Source: Streptomyces vinaceus (GTDB lineage: Bacteria; Actinomycetota; Actinomycetes; Streptomycetales; Streptomycetaceae). From it: 64,000 nucleotides of DNA. Positions within the stretch are counted from its first letter, which is position 1, and the number at the start of each line of letters is the position of its first letter. The DNA lies in the NCBI RefSeq assembly GCF_008704935.1, contig NZ_CP023692.1, positions 186,001 to 250,000 of the forward strand, read 5' to 3'. Below are positions 41,762 to 49,273 of the stretch, piece by piece. The translations under genes were made by a program, and so were the position numbers. Below the pieces are notes generated by a model, which was not told the DNA's origin, did no database searches, and saw only the letters and a program-made list of their open reading frames with translations.

Positions 41762-42485
41762 CGCGAGCCCTTGGGCTGCCTGTTCCCACCCGGCGGTCTG
41801 GCCCGCACCGCCGCCGCCTTCGCGCGGACGCCGGTGTGTGACTGTCAGCGCCGACGTGCGAAGGGGCCCCGACCAGCCGGGGGGGGAAGGCTGGCCGGGG
41901 CCGGCCCTGGCACAGCCGGGGGGGATGGCCGGCCAGGGCGTATGGGGGCGAGGCGAACGCGGCAACGGATCTCGTGCTGCCAGCACGTCCACCGACCCTT
42001 GTCACGGTACTCCTCGCAGGCGAGATCACCCTCCCGCCGCACCCGGGCGTTCCGGCAGGATCCCGGCGGGCTGGCTCCGGGCAGGCCGGGCGGCAGCGAA
42101 TCCGCACAACGCATCCGCGCACACCGCCGGCTCCGACGTACCCGCCAGAGCCGACGGCTACGGGCACGGGTACGGCGCTGCGGCTACGGCCAACGGCCCC
42201 GATTACGGCCGAACCGGTGCCCGCGCAGCGCACGTCACCCGACCGGCCGATCCCGGGAAGGCGGCAGCGGCCCGTCCGTGGCACCGTGGCAGGGCGAGGT
42301 GAGGTCCACGCACGCGGGGTCCGGCCGGTCGAAGAAGCCACCCCGGCCGGGCCCCGCACCGGACCGACCCCGCTCCCGGCCCGCGACATCACTGTCGCCC
42401 GCTCTCACCGGTGAGGGCCGGACAGGTTACCGACGTAAGGGCCACCGGCCGTGTCCCACTGCGGCCTGCCGTCGCCCGCGCGACG
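41762..42485. other. Long gap with tandem GC hairpins, no convincing gene
   Basis: About 720 bases. Two back-to-back stem-loops lie at 41865-41902 and 41904-41939, each topped by a run of G's, and probably end the NlpC transcript. The remaining frames lack recognisable protein; the area near 42150-42200 has short GGCTACGGC-like repeats. Confidence 0.5.
41865..41939. repeat. Tandem G-rich-loop hairpins
   Basis: Hairpin one pairs GGCCCCGACCAGCC with GGCTGGCCGGGGCC (one mismatch), loop of eight G then AA. Hairpin two pairs GCCCTGGC with GCCAGGGC and has a seven-G loop. Their similarity suggests duplication. Confidence 0.55.
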
Positions 42486-42803
42486 ATGCCCGAGCCCGCC
42501 CCCGACCGCCTATGGCTGGAGAACATCGTGCTGGAACGCAAGACGGCCAAGGGCCGCACCAAGGTCACCTTCGTCCTGCCCGACACCGACCCGGACGGCC
42601 CGGTCAGCGTCGTCGGGGACTTCAACCACTGGAACCCCGCGGCCCACCCCCTCCAGTCCCGCGGTGACGGCACCCGCATCGCCGAGGTGTCCCTGCCCGC
42701 CCACAGCACGCACTCGTTCCGCTACCTCGCGGCCGGCGACTACTGGTTCAACGACGAACACGCCGACGGACACGACGGCACCAACAGCCGCCTGCACACC
42801 TGA
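42486..42803 (+). CDS. Isoamylase early-set (CBM48-like) protein
   Basis: About 105 residues. KTKV-type opening (KTAKGRTKVTFVLPDT), VSVVGDFNHWNPAAHPL and FRYLAAGDYWFNDEHADG are the sugar-binding early-set pattern of glycogen-branching-like proteins and AMPK-beta. It likely binds glycogen or another alpha-glucan without hydrolysing it. The ATG at 42486 fits the family start; no clear ribosome binding site is visible. Confidence 0.78.
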   Translation: MPEPAPDRLWLENIVLERKTAKGRTKVTFVLPDTDPDGPVSVVGDFNHWNPAAHPLQSRGDGTRIAEVSLPAHSTHSFRYLAAGDYWFNDEHADGHDGTNSRLHT

Positions 42804-42832
42804 CCCGACAGGACTCGGCTTCGGCCTGTCGG

Positions 42833-43381
42833 CTATCGCTCGGCGGGCTTCCCGGCGTGGTCGCCGAGCGTGAGCAGGACGCGGCGCAGCAGGCCGGTCA
42901 GCAGGGTGCGTTCGGCCTTGGTGAGCCCGGCGAGCTGGAGTTCCTCGCCGGCGAGGTGGTGCTCGACGAGGCGGTGTGTCAGTTCCCGGCCGGTGTCGGT
43001 CAGGGAGATCAGCACTCGGCGGCGATGTGTCGGGTCGACGGCCCGTTCGACGAAGCCCTTCTTCACCAGGTGGTCGATGCGGTTGGTGAGCGCCGCGGAG
43101 CTGACCATCGCGGCCGAGCTGAGCTCACCGGCGCTGAGGACGTGCGGCGGGCCGGAGCGCAGCAGTGTGGCGAGGACGTCGAACTCCCAGGGTTCGACGC
43201 CGTGGGCGGTCAGGTTCTCCTTGATCCCGGCTTCGAGCAGGCGCGAGGCGCGGGAGAGGCGGCCGATCACGTCCATGGGTGAGGTGTCGAGGTCGGGGCG
43301 GACCGCGCGCCATTGTTCGGTGATGCGGTCGACGCCGTCGGTGCCGCCGACCCCGCCGTGCTTCTCTTCCGTCTCCGTCAT
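42833..43381 (-). CDS. MarR-family transcriptional regulator
   Basis: A 182-residue MarR protein. The recognition region is SSAAMVSSAALTNRIDHLVK with the wing AVDPTHRRRVLISLTDTG. It is divergent from an epimerase-fusion gene, and the 95-nt gap holds repeats of TTTCGACA, so it probably represses both genes in response to a small molecule. Confidence 0.88.
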   Translation of the reverse strand: MTETEEKHGGVGGTDGVDRITEQWRAVRPDLDTSPMDVIGRLSRASRLLEAGIKENLTAHGVEPWEFDVLATLLRSGPPHVLSAGELSSAAMVSSAALTNRIDHLVKKGFVERAVDPTHRRRVLISLTDTGRELTHRLVEHHLAGEELQLAGLTKAERTLLTGLLRRVLLTLGDHAGKPAER

Positions 43382-43413
43382 ACCCCCAGCCTAACATTTC
43401 GACATGGAACTAT

Positions 43414-43455
43414 TTGACGCACGGGATCACCGGAGCTATAGTTTCGACATCGAAA
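43414..43455 (+). promoter_or_regulatory. Consensus promoter with MarR repeats
   Basis: TTGACG (43414-43419), 17 nt, TATAGT (43437-43442) make a near-consensus promoter for the epimerase gene. TTTCGA-CA-TCGAAA (43442-43455) is a perfect inverted repeat over the start site, and a degenerate copy (TTTCGACATGGAAC) lies at 43397-43410. Confidence 0.75.
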
Positions 43456-43476
43456 TTTTCGACGTAGGGGGATGCT

Positions 43477-44787
43477 GTGAAGGTCTTGCTCACCGGTGCC
43501 ACCGGCTACATCGGTTCCGCCGTCACCGACCACCTCACCGGCGCGGGCCACCAGGTCATCGCCCTCACCCGCGGTACGCAGCCCCGGCCCGGCCGGTCCT
43601 GGCACGCCCAGGTGGCCGGCGACACCGCCGATCCGGCCTCGCTGACCGGTGCGGTGACCCCGGACATCGAGGCCGTGATCCATCTGGCCCCGCCGAGCGG
43701 CGAGGCCGACGTCGACGCCGCCGTCATCGAGGCACTCGCCGCTCCGCTGCGCGGTACCGGCCGCCCCCTCGTGTACACCAGCGGCATCTGGGTGCTGGGC
43801 GCCACCGGCGAGCGCCAGGAGGTCACCGAGGAGGCGCCGACCAACCCGATCGGCATCGTCGGCTACCGTCCGCAGATCGAGCGGCAGGTGCTGGCCGAGG
43901 CCGCCAAGGGAGTGCGGGCCGTCGTCATCCGGCCCGGGATCGCGTACGGACGCGGCGGCGGCATCCCCGCTCTCCTCGTCGCGCGGGCCGGCGAGCAGCA
44001 GGTGCCCGAGTACTACGGCAAGGAGGACGTGCGCTGGCCGATGGTCCACGTGGACGACCTGGCCGAGCTGTTCGTGGCCGCCGTCGAGCGCGCCGGGGCC
44101 GGCACCCTCTGGCACGGCGTCGGCGAATCGGCCGTCCCGGTCCGCGACCTCGCCCGGGCCGCCGGCCGCGCGGCCGGGGTACTCGCCGCCCCGCACGCGA
44201 TACCGGCGGAGCAGGCGGCGCAGGCCTTCGGCCCGCTCTTCGCGGACGCACTCGCCCTCGACCAGAGCATCAGCGGCGCCACCGCCCGCACCGTCCTCGG
44301 CTGGAACCCGGACCGGCAGGGCGCGGTGGCCGAAGTCGCCTCGGGTTCGTACCGGCCCGTCGCGGTGTTCGGAGCCCCCGAAGGTCCGGAGACCGACGCC
44401 GAGGTGGCCTCCATCCGCCGCCTGGTCGCCGAGATCGAGCACGCCCAGCAGAACGAGCTGGTCGACCAGTTCCTGAGCCTCTTCCGGCCGCAGGACCCGG
44501 TGTGGACCACCGGCCACGGCAAGCGCCTGTCGGGCCTCGAAGAGATAGCGGCCTTCACCGGGCAGGTCCTGCCCGGGGCGACGGCGGATTCCACCGCCGT
44601 CTACGACGTCGAGCGCATCCTGTTCCTCCGGCCCGACGTCGCCGTGGTGAACGTCCGCCAGCAGCCGATCGGCCACGACGGCACCCGGATCGCGGACCGC
44701 CCCGAAGGCCGCCCCCTCTACATCCTCGTCAAGGAGGACGGCGTCTGGCGCGTCGGCGCGGCCCAGAACACCCTCGCCGTCAGCTGA
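43477..44787 (+). CDS. NAD-dependent epimerase/dehydratase fused to a SnoaL-like domain
   Basis: A 436-residue fusion. Residues 1-~300 are an extended SDR: KVLLTGATGYIGSAV, PLVYTSGIWVLG, VRWPMVHVDDLAELF. The Lys of YxxxK is missing (GYRPQIERQV). Residues ~315-436 resemble SgcJ/EcaC SnoaL-like proteins: QNELVDQFLSLFRPQ, VYDVERILFLRPDVAVVNVR, LYILVKEDGVWRVGAAQNT. Such fusions might reduce and then hydrate or cyclise a substrate. MarR control is implied by the operator. The GTG start follows a near-consensus promoter. Confidence 0.82.
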   Translation: MKVLLTGATGYIGSAVTDHLTGAGHQVIALTRGTQPRPGRSWHAQVAGDTADPASLTGAVTPDIEAVIHLAPPSGEADVDAAVIEALAAPLRGTGRPLVYTSGIWVLGATGERQEVTEEAPTNPIGIVGYRPQIERQVLAEAAKGVRAVVIRPGIAYGRGGGIPALLVARAGEQQVPEYYGKEDVRWPMVHVDDLAELFVAAVERAGAGTLWHGVGESAVPVRDLARAAGRAAGVLAAPHAIPAEQAAQAFGPLFADALALDQSISGATARTVLGWNPDRQGAVAEVASGSYRPVAVFGAPEGPETDAEVASIRRLVAEIEHAQQNELVDQFLSLFRPQDPVWTTGHGKRLSGLEEIAAFTGQVLPGATADSTAVYDVERILFLRPDVAVVNVRQQPIGHDGTRIADRPEGRPLYILVKEDGVWRVGAAQNTLAVS

Positions 44788-44814
44788 CCCCCCGCCCCCG
44801 CATACCCCCACCGA

Positions 44815-44843
44815 CCGGTCCGGGGCACCCCGCCCCGGACCGG
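44815..44843. terminator. Bidirectional terminator
   Basis: CCGGTCCGGGGC / GCCCCGGACCGG form a perfect 12-bp stem with a five-base loop between the convergent epimerase-fusion and glycine-rich protein genes. Confidence 0.75.
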
Positions 44844-44906
44844 CGTGGGCGTGCGGGCCCGCACAGGGGTCGGGCCCGCACAGGCGGTTTTCCGGTGGGC
44901 GGTGGG

Positions 44907-46739
44907 TCAGGGGCAGGTGGCCAGGAGGACGGAGACGACCGTGCAGCTGGCGGTCGCGCTGTCGTTGAGGGGGTTGGGGTCGGCCGGGGCGGACACCGTG
45001 CGGGTGGCGGTGACCGAGACGCGGCCCAGCGAGAGCAGGCCCAGCGGTACCCGGAAGGTCTTGGCCGAGGCCGCGCCGGCGGCGATGGTTCCGTAGGCGC
45101 AGGTCACCGTGGCGCCCATGGCGGTGCATCCCGGCGCGAGGGAGGTGGCGGAGGAGCCCGGCGGCAACGTCGCGGTGAGGGTGGCCGAAGTGAGGCTGCC
45201 AGGGCCGGTGTTGTGGGCCGTCAGGGTGTAGGTGAGGTACGGGACGAGCAGGCTCAGGCCCGGCTGCGCGGACAGGTCCACGTCGATGTCGGCGGGCGGG
45301 AGCTGGTAGGTGTAGCGGCCCGCGGGGGACGCGGCGCTGGTTCCGCCGGGCGTGGTGACCTGGACGTCGACGGGGCCCGCGGCGTGCGCGGGTGCGGTGG
45401 CGGTGCAGGTGGTGGCGGTGCAGGACAGGGCGCCGGCCGGGTTGCCGGGGCCGAAGGTGAGCGCGGTGGCGCCGGCCAGGCCGGTGCCGAGGACCGTGAC
45501 GACGGTTCCGCCGTCCGTGGTACCCGAGGTGGGGCTGAGCGAGGTCACCACGGGCACGGGGAGGTAGGTGTAACGGGCGGCCGGGGATGCGGCGCTGGTG
45601 CCGCCGGACGTGGTGGCCCGGACGTCGACCGTGCCGGTGCCGGCCGGCGCCGTGGCGGTGCAGGAGGTCGGGGTGCAGGTGACGCCGGTGGCGGGGTTGC
45701 CCGGACCGAAGGTGAGGCCGGCGCCGGCCAGGTTGGTGCCGGTGACCGTGACCGGCGTGCCGCCCGCGGCGAGGCCGGTGTCCGGGCTGATGCCGGTGAC
45801 CGTGGGCGCGTCGGGGAGGAAGGCGAACACGATCCGGCCGTCCCCCGCGTTGGCCCCCTCGGTCAGGGTGAGCGGCGAACCGGGCACGGTGCCGGAGACC
45901 AGGCTGGATCCGCCGCCCCCGCCGCCTCCCCCACCGCCGGTGGTTCCGTACCGGCCGCCGGCCCCGCCCCGGCCACCGCCGCCGTACCCGGCGCCTCCGC
46001 GCCCACCCGCGCCGGTCGGGTTGAAGACGCCCTGTGCGGCGGCTCCGCCGGGGCCGTTCGGGTAGGCGCCGGGAGAGCCGTTCGCGCCCTCGTTGTCCGT
46101 GCCGAGCCCGCCGGTACCCGCCGCGCCGCCGGTGGTGGCGGTGCCCGGGCCGCCGCCCGTACCACCCTGTGCGTCCGGGACCAAGCCGTTGCCGTCGGCT
46201 CCCGCGCTGCCGCTGTCACCGCCGGCTCCGCCCCGGTAGGACGGGGAACCGATGCCCGGGCCGCCCGCGCCGCCGCCCGAACCCGCCGTCAGCAGGGGGG
46301 CGTTGGTGTCGGTGGTGACCGCGACGAGGGCGCCGCCCGAACCGGAGGCGCCGAACTGCGCGTTCGCCGTCGCGTTGGCGCCGCGTCGGCCGACGGTGAC
46401 GTCGAACGTCTGCCCGGGGGTGGTGGGGAGCGTCGCCACCAGGTGCGCGCCCTTGCCGCCGGGTGTGCCGTCGTAGGCGTTGCCGCCTCCGGCTCCGTCG
46501 AGGGTGACCACGGCGCCTGAGGCGCCCTGGGGCACCGTGACGCTTCCGGAGCCGCCCGCCGTGCAGGTGATCGTGGTGACGCCGTCCGCGATGACCGGTG
46601 CGGCGCACACCCCTTCGGCCGCCGCCGGGAGCGCCAGGGCCGTCAGGCCGCCCGCGGCGAGCGCGGACGAAGCCGCGACGGCCAGCAGCCGGTCGCGCCA
46701 CCGGGATCTCGGTCCGTGGAGTACCGCTTTCGATGCCAT
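44907..46739 (-). CDS. Secreted glycine-rich protein with IPT/TIG and DUF11-type repeats
   Basis: About 610 residues. A signal peptide ends near LPAAAEG. A glycine-rich beta domain (SGSVTVPQGASGAVVTLDG and long GGxG runs) spans ~60-300. Two IPT/TIG immunoglobulin-like repeats follow (VTGISPDTGLAAGGTPVTVT and VTSLSPTSGTTDGGTVVTVL), each with a Cys pair, and then a DUF11-like repeat near 480-560 (YTLTAHNTGPGSLTSATLTA). There is no membrane helix or LPXTG, so it is probably released or held by non-covalent contact. It may be a surface or matrix protein. GGAGACG lies before the ATG at 46739. Confidence 0.78.
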   Translation of the reverse strand: MASKAVLHGPRSRWRDRLLAVAASSALAAGGLTALALPAAAEGVCAAPVIADGVTTITCTAGGSGSVTVPQGASGAVVTLDGAGGGNAYDGTPGGKGAHLVATLPTTPGQTFDVTVGRRGANATANAQFGASGSGGALVAVTTDTNAPLLTAGSGGGAGGPGIGSPSYRGGAGGDSGSAGADGNGLVPDAQGGTGGGPGTATTGGAAGTGGLGTDNEGANGSPGAYPNGPGGAAAQGVFNPTGAGGRGGAGYGGGGRGGAGGRYGTTGGGGGGGGGGSSLVSGTVPGSPLTLTEGANAGDGRIVFAFLPDAPTVTGISPDTGLAAGGTPVTVTGTNLAGAGLTFGPGNPATGVTCTPTSCTATAPAGTGTVDVRATTSGGTSAASPAARYTYLPVPVVTSLSPTSGTTDGGTVVTVLGTGLAGATALTFGPGNPAGALSCTATTCTATAPAHAAGPVDVQVTTPGGTSAASPAGRYTYQLPPADIDVDLSAQPGLSLLVPYLTYTLTAHNTGPGSLTSATLTATLPPGSSATSLAPGCTAMGATVTCAYGTIAAGAASAKTFRVPLGLLSLGRVSVTATRTVSAPADPNPLNDSATASCTVVSVLLATCP

Positions 46740-47154
46740 CGACGTCTCCCCCTCTTCGTTCCGCCCGGCGGCGGCCGGAGGCGAAGCCTCCCGGGGAACC
46801 GCTTCCGGACATTCCGGCACGACGAACCGGAGGCCGCACCCGTGGCGCCGCCGACGTTCGCCGTCATCGCCGAGCCGCTCGTGGGAGCGGGGCCCGGCGA
46901 CGACGGCGGAAGCATCGCAGCGGGCGGCGCGCGGCGAGGGAGAAATACGAAATCGCCTCCGTGCCGGTGCCGGGAGAGGTACGGGAGGGGCGGCGCGTAG
47001 GGGTCGCACAGGCCGTGTACGGGCTCCGGCCGCCGGGGGCGCGCCGTCCGGGACCGGGGGCGAACCTGTGCCTCTGGCCTCCGGTGGCGGGGATCATCGG
47101 CCGGTGGGCGGTCGCCGGAGACTCGGACGGCCTGGGACACGTAACCTCGGCCCC
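46740..47154. other. Divergent intergenic region
   Basis: About 415 bases. TAACCT at 47142-47147 is a likely -10 for the leaderless small gene. No further gene or strong repeat was seen. Confidence 0.4.
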
Positions 47155-47508
47155 ATGGAGAGTTTCCTGCCGCTGCTGGTGATCTTCGGGGGCTTGGCTG
47201 CCGTCCTCGCCGCTCTCGTATGGCTGGCGCGCCACGTCCGCCGCCGGGGAACGGCCGGCGCGGCGATCGCCGGGGCGCTGGCCTCGTGGGAGGAGGCGTA
47301 TCGCGTGACCGCCCACGAGTCCCACTGGGAGATCAAGGCGCAGGCGGAACGTCAGGCCCCGTCCCTCTCGCCCGATGGGCACTGGCCACAGAACGGCCAT
47401 GGCGCGAGGAGCGTGAGCGCGAGGAGCCGACACCTCTCCGCTCCGCGCCCCCGCCGCGCAGGCACGAGCCTGCGCCGCCTGGTCCGCCGATGGCGGCAGC
47501 GAAGCTGA
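47155..47508 (+). CDS. Small single-pass membrane protein
   Basis: 117 residues. One N-terminal helix (FLPLLVIFGGLAAVLAALVW) and then a charged region AHESHWEIKAQAERQAPSLS, followed by a basic tail. TAACCT ends 7 nt upstream of the ATG, so it is probably leaderless. I do not recognise a characterised family. Confidence 0.6.
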   Translation: MESFLPLLVIFGGLAAVLAALVWLARHVRRRGTAGAAIAGALASWEEAYRVTAHESHWEIKAQAERQAPSLSPDGHWPQNGHGARSVSARSRHLSAPRPRRAGTSLRRLVRRWRQRS

Positions 47509-47917
47509 GCCCATGCCGCGCCGGGCAGGACTCGGTACGGAATGCGGGGTGCGGGCTGCGGGGCGCGGGGTGCGGCGATAACGCCCCTGCCAAGAGCCCG
47601 AGTTCACCCCGCGACGACGGCCGAGCCGGTGCGACGACGGCGGCACTCCGCCGTACGGCACGGGACGCTTGGCCGACGCCGGTCTCCCGGGCCTCGCCAC
47701 GGCGTGGGAACTGCGCCTCCGACACTGGAGTCGACCGGGCCGAGCGCGCCCCCTTCGCTGCACTTCGCGCTGCGCGTGCTCGGCCATCCCGCCGGCCGGA
47801 CGCGGCCGGGGGTACCCGGCCATCGCTTCCCCGGCGGCGGTCCGGGCGAACCCGTGCCGGAAGGTCGCTCCCGAAGGATCCCGCGTTCTCCGGCAGGCTG
47901 GATGTGCTGCGGGAGGG
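47509..47917. other. Gap without a supported gene
   Basis: About 410 bases. It starts with a GGGTGCGGGCTGCGGGGCGC-type near-repeat (47545-47575). No protein is supported. Confidence 0.35.
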
Positions 47918-48478
47918 TCAGGCCATCGGCGATGAACCGGCCCGCGTCGGGTGCGCCCCGTCCGCCGCTTGCGCGGGGAGCGTCGGCAGCGCCTGAAGGT
48001 GCAGGCCGGCCTCGGCGGCGGTGTAGGAGGAGGCGAAGGTGAACGCCCGCGGTGAAGGGCCGTGTTCCCGGAGGTCCGCCAGCCGCTCCAGCGCCTCCTC
48101 GATGGTCGGGAGGTGACCGGCGGGCACCCACCAGAGGACCAGGTGTGCCTCGACGTGGCGTTCGAACCATTCACGGCGGCGCCGCATGACCTCCAAGTGC
48201 CCGCTGCGGTAGGCGAAGTCCCACAGTGCTTCCCGGGTCTCCCACACGGACATGTTGACGATGACGTCCTCGCCGGCCGGACGCAGTTCGGTCGCGTCGG
48301 CCGCCCCCTCCTCCACCAGCCGCCACACGAACCCCGGCGTGGCATCGGCGGCGGCGTTGACCGGGTCGAGCAGCTCGACGAACGCCGCCATGCGCGGGTC
48401 GTCGAGCGGGTACCTGAGCGTGGCGACGTTGAGCTGGGCGAGGTGAGCGGCGCGCGGAACGTGCTGGGATGCGGTCAT
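47918..48478 (-). CDS. DUF3291-family protein
   Basis: About 186 residues. AQLNVATLRYPLDDPRMAAF, GFVWRLVEEGAAD, NMSVWETREALWDFAY and WWVPAGHLPTIEEALERL are typical of DUF3291, a family of likely monooxygenase-like ferredoxin folds with unknown function. The ATG at 48478 lies at the centre of a 34-bp palindrome; a GTG at 48499 is the alternative start. It follows the HTH gene by 32 nt on the same strand. Confidence 0.78.
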   Translation of the reverse strand: MTASQHVPRAAHLAQLNVATLRYPLDDPRMAAFVELLDPVNAAADATPGFVWRLVEEGAADATELRPAGEDVIVNMSVWETREALWDFAYRSGHLEVMRRRREWFERHVEAHLVLWWVPAGHLPTIEEALERLADLREHGPSPRAFTFASSYTAAEAGLHLQALPTLPAQAADGAHPTRAGSSPMA

Positions 48479-48494
48479 GACCGCATCCCAGCAC
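48461..48494. promoter_or_regulatory. Perfect 34-bp palindrome over a start codon
   Basis: GTGCTGGGATGCGGTCA is followed at once by its reverse complement TGACCGCATCCCAGCAC, with no spacer. The DUF3291 ATG lies at its centre. As RNA it could hide the start codon; as DNA it could bind a dimeric regulator, such as the adjacent HTH protein. Confidence 0.8.
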
Positions 48495-48510
48495 GCCACT
48501 TGTTTCTATG

Positions 48511-49227
48511 TCAATGGATATTGTTTTTAGAAGCCTCGACCACCACGCAGCACTCCCCCGGCCGGGCGTCCATCCGTGCGCGGACCGGACCGTCAGCGCC
48601 GAGCAATCCTTCGAGCAGCGCGAGGTTCATGCCGCAGACCAACGGCGGGAAGCGCTCCGCGACCGCGTGGAAGGGGCAGTTGCGCATACGGACGACGGGT
48701 GCGGCCGCCCCGCCCTCCCCCTCGGGGCCCTCAGGGCCATCGGCCACCTGGCCGCTCCCCGCTCCTTCCAGATGGGGTTCGTAGCCGCGGGCGGCCAGCA
48801 CGTCCATGGCGTCGGCGAGGCCGGCGCAGGGCGCGGCCGACCCGCGCAGCACCTCGCCCCGACGCCGCGCCGCGGCACGGAGCCCGACGTCCAGCCCGGC
48901 CTCCTCGGCGGCCTCGGCGAGCAGCTCGGCGGCGGTGCGGTAGTCCCGGCCGGGCAGCGACACCGACCGCTCCGCCCGCGCCCGCGTGTACACCTTCGCC
49001 GGGCGGCCCGCGCCCGGCCCCGAGCGGCCCGTCAGGCGACGGCTGCCGCTCTCCAGCAACCCGGACTCGGTCAGCCTGTCCAGGTGGTGCGCGGCGAGCG
49101 TGCGCGCCACACCCACCGCCTCGGCGGCCTCGTTGCGGCCGACTTCACGGCCTTGCGCCGCCACGTACTCGTACAGACGGCGCCGCACCGGATCCTGCAA
49201 CGCCGCGATCGCATCGATGTCCCTCAC
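48511..49227 (-). CDS. ArsR-like HTH regulator with C-terminal Cys domain
   Basis: A 238-residue regulator. The opening IAALQDPVRRRLYEYVAAQG is followed by GVARTLAAHHLDRLTESGLL, an ArsR/DeoR-like winged helix. The C-terminal part carries Cys in RNCPFHAVAERFP and VCGMNLALLEG, and ends GECCVVVEASKNNIH, which recalls cysteine-rich iron-sulfur-type regulators. TAGAAT ends 6 nt before the GTG start, so it is leaderless. It heads the two-gene operon with DUF3291. Confidence 0.82.
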   Translation of the reverse strand: MRDIDAIAALQDPVRRRLYEYVAAQGREVGRNEAAEAVGVARTLAAHHLDRLTESGLLESGSRRLTGRSGPGAGRPAKVYTRARAERSVSLPGRDYRTAAELLAEAAEEAGLDVGLRAAARRRGEVLRGSAAPCAGLADAMDVLAARGYEPHLEGAGSGQVADGPEGPEGEGGAAAPVVRMRNCPFHAVAERFPPLVCGMNLALLEGLLGADGPVRARMDARPGECCVVVEASKNNIH

Positions 49228-49273
49228 CCGGCCATTCTAGGAACAACACAGATTGGAGATAGAACGAGCGAGC

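Noticed and set aside
43404..46520. A 1038-codon plus-strand open frame
   Set aside because: It overlaps the epimerase fusion and the glycine-rich protein, has low-complexity Arg/Gly composition and no domain. It is a high-GC shadow frame.
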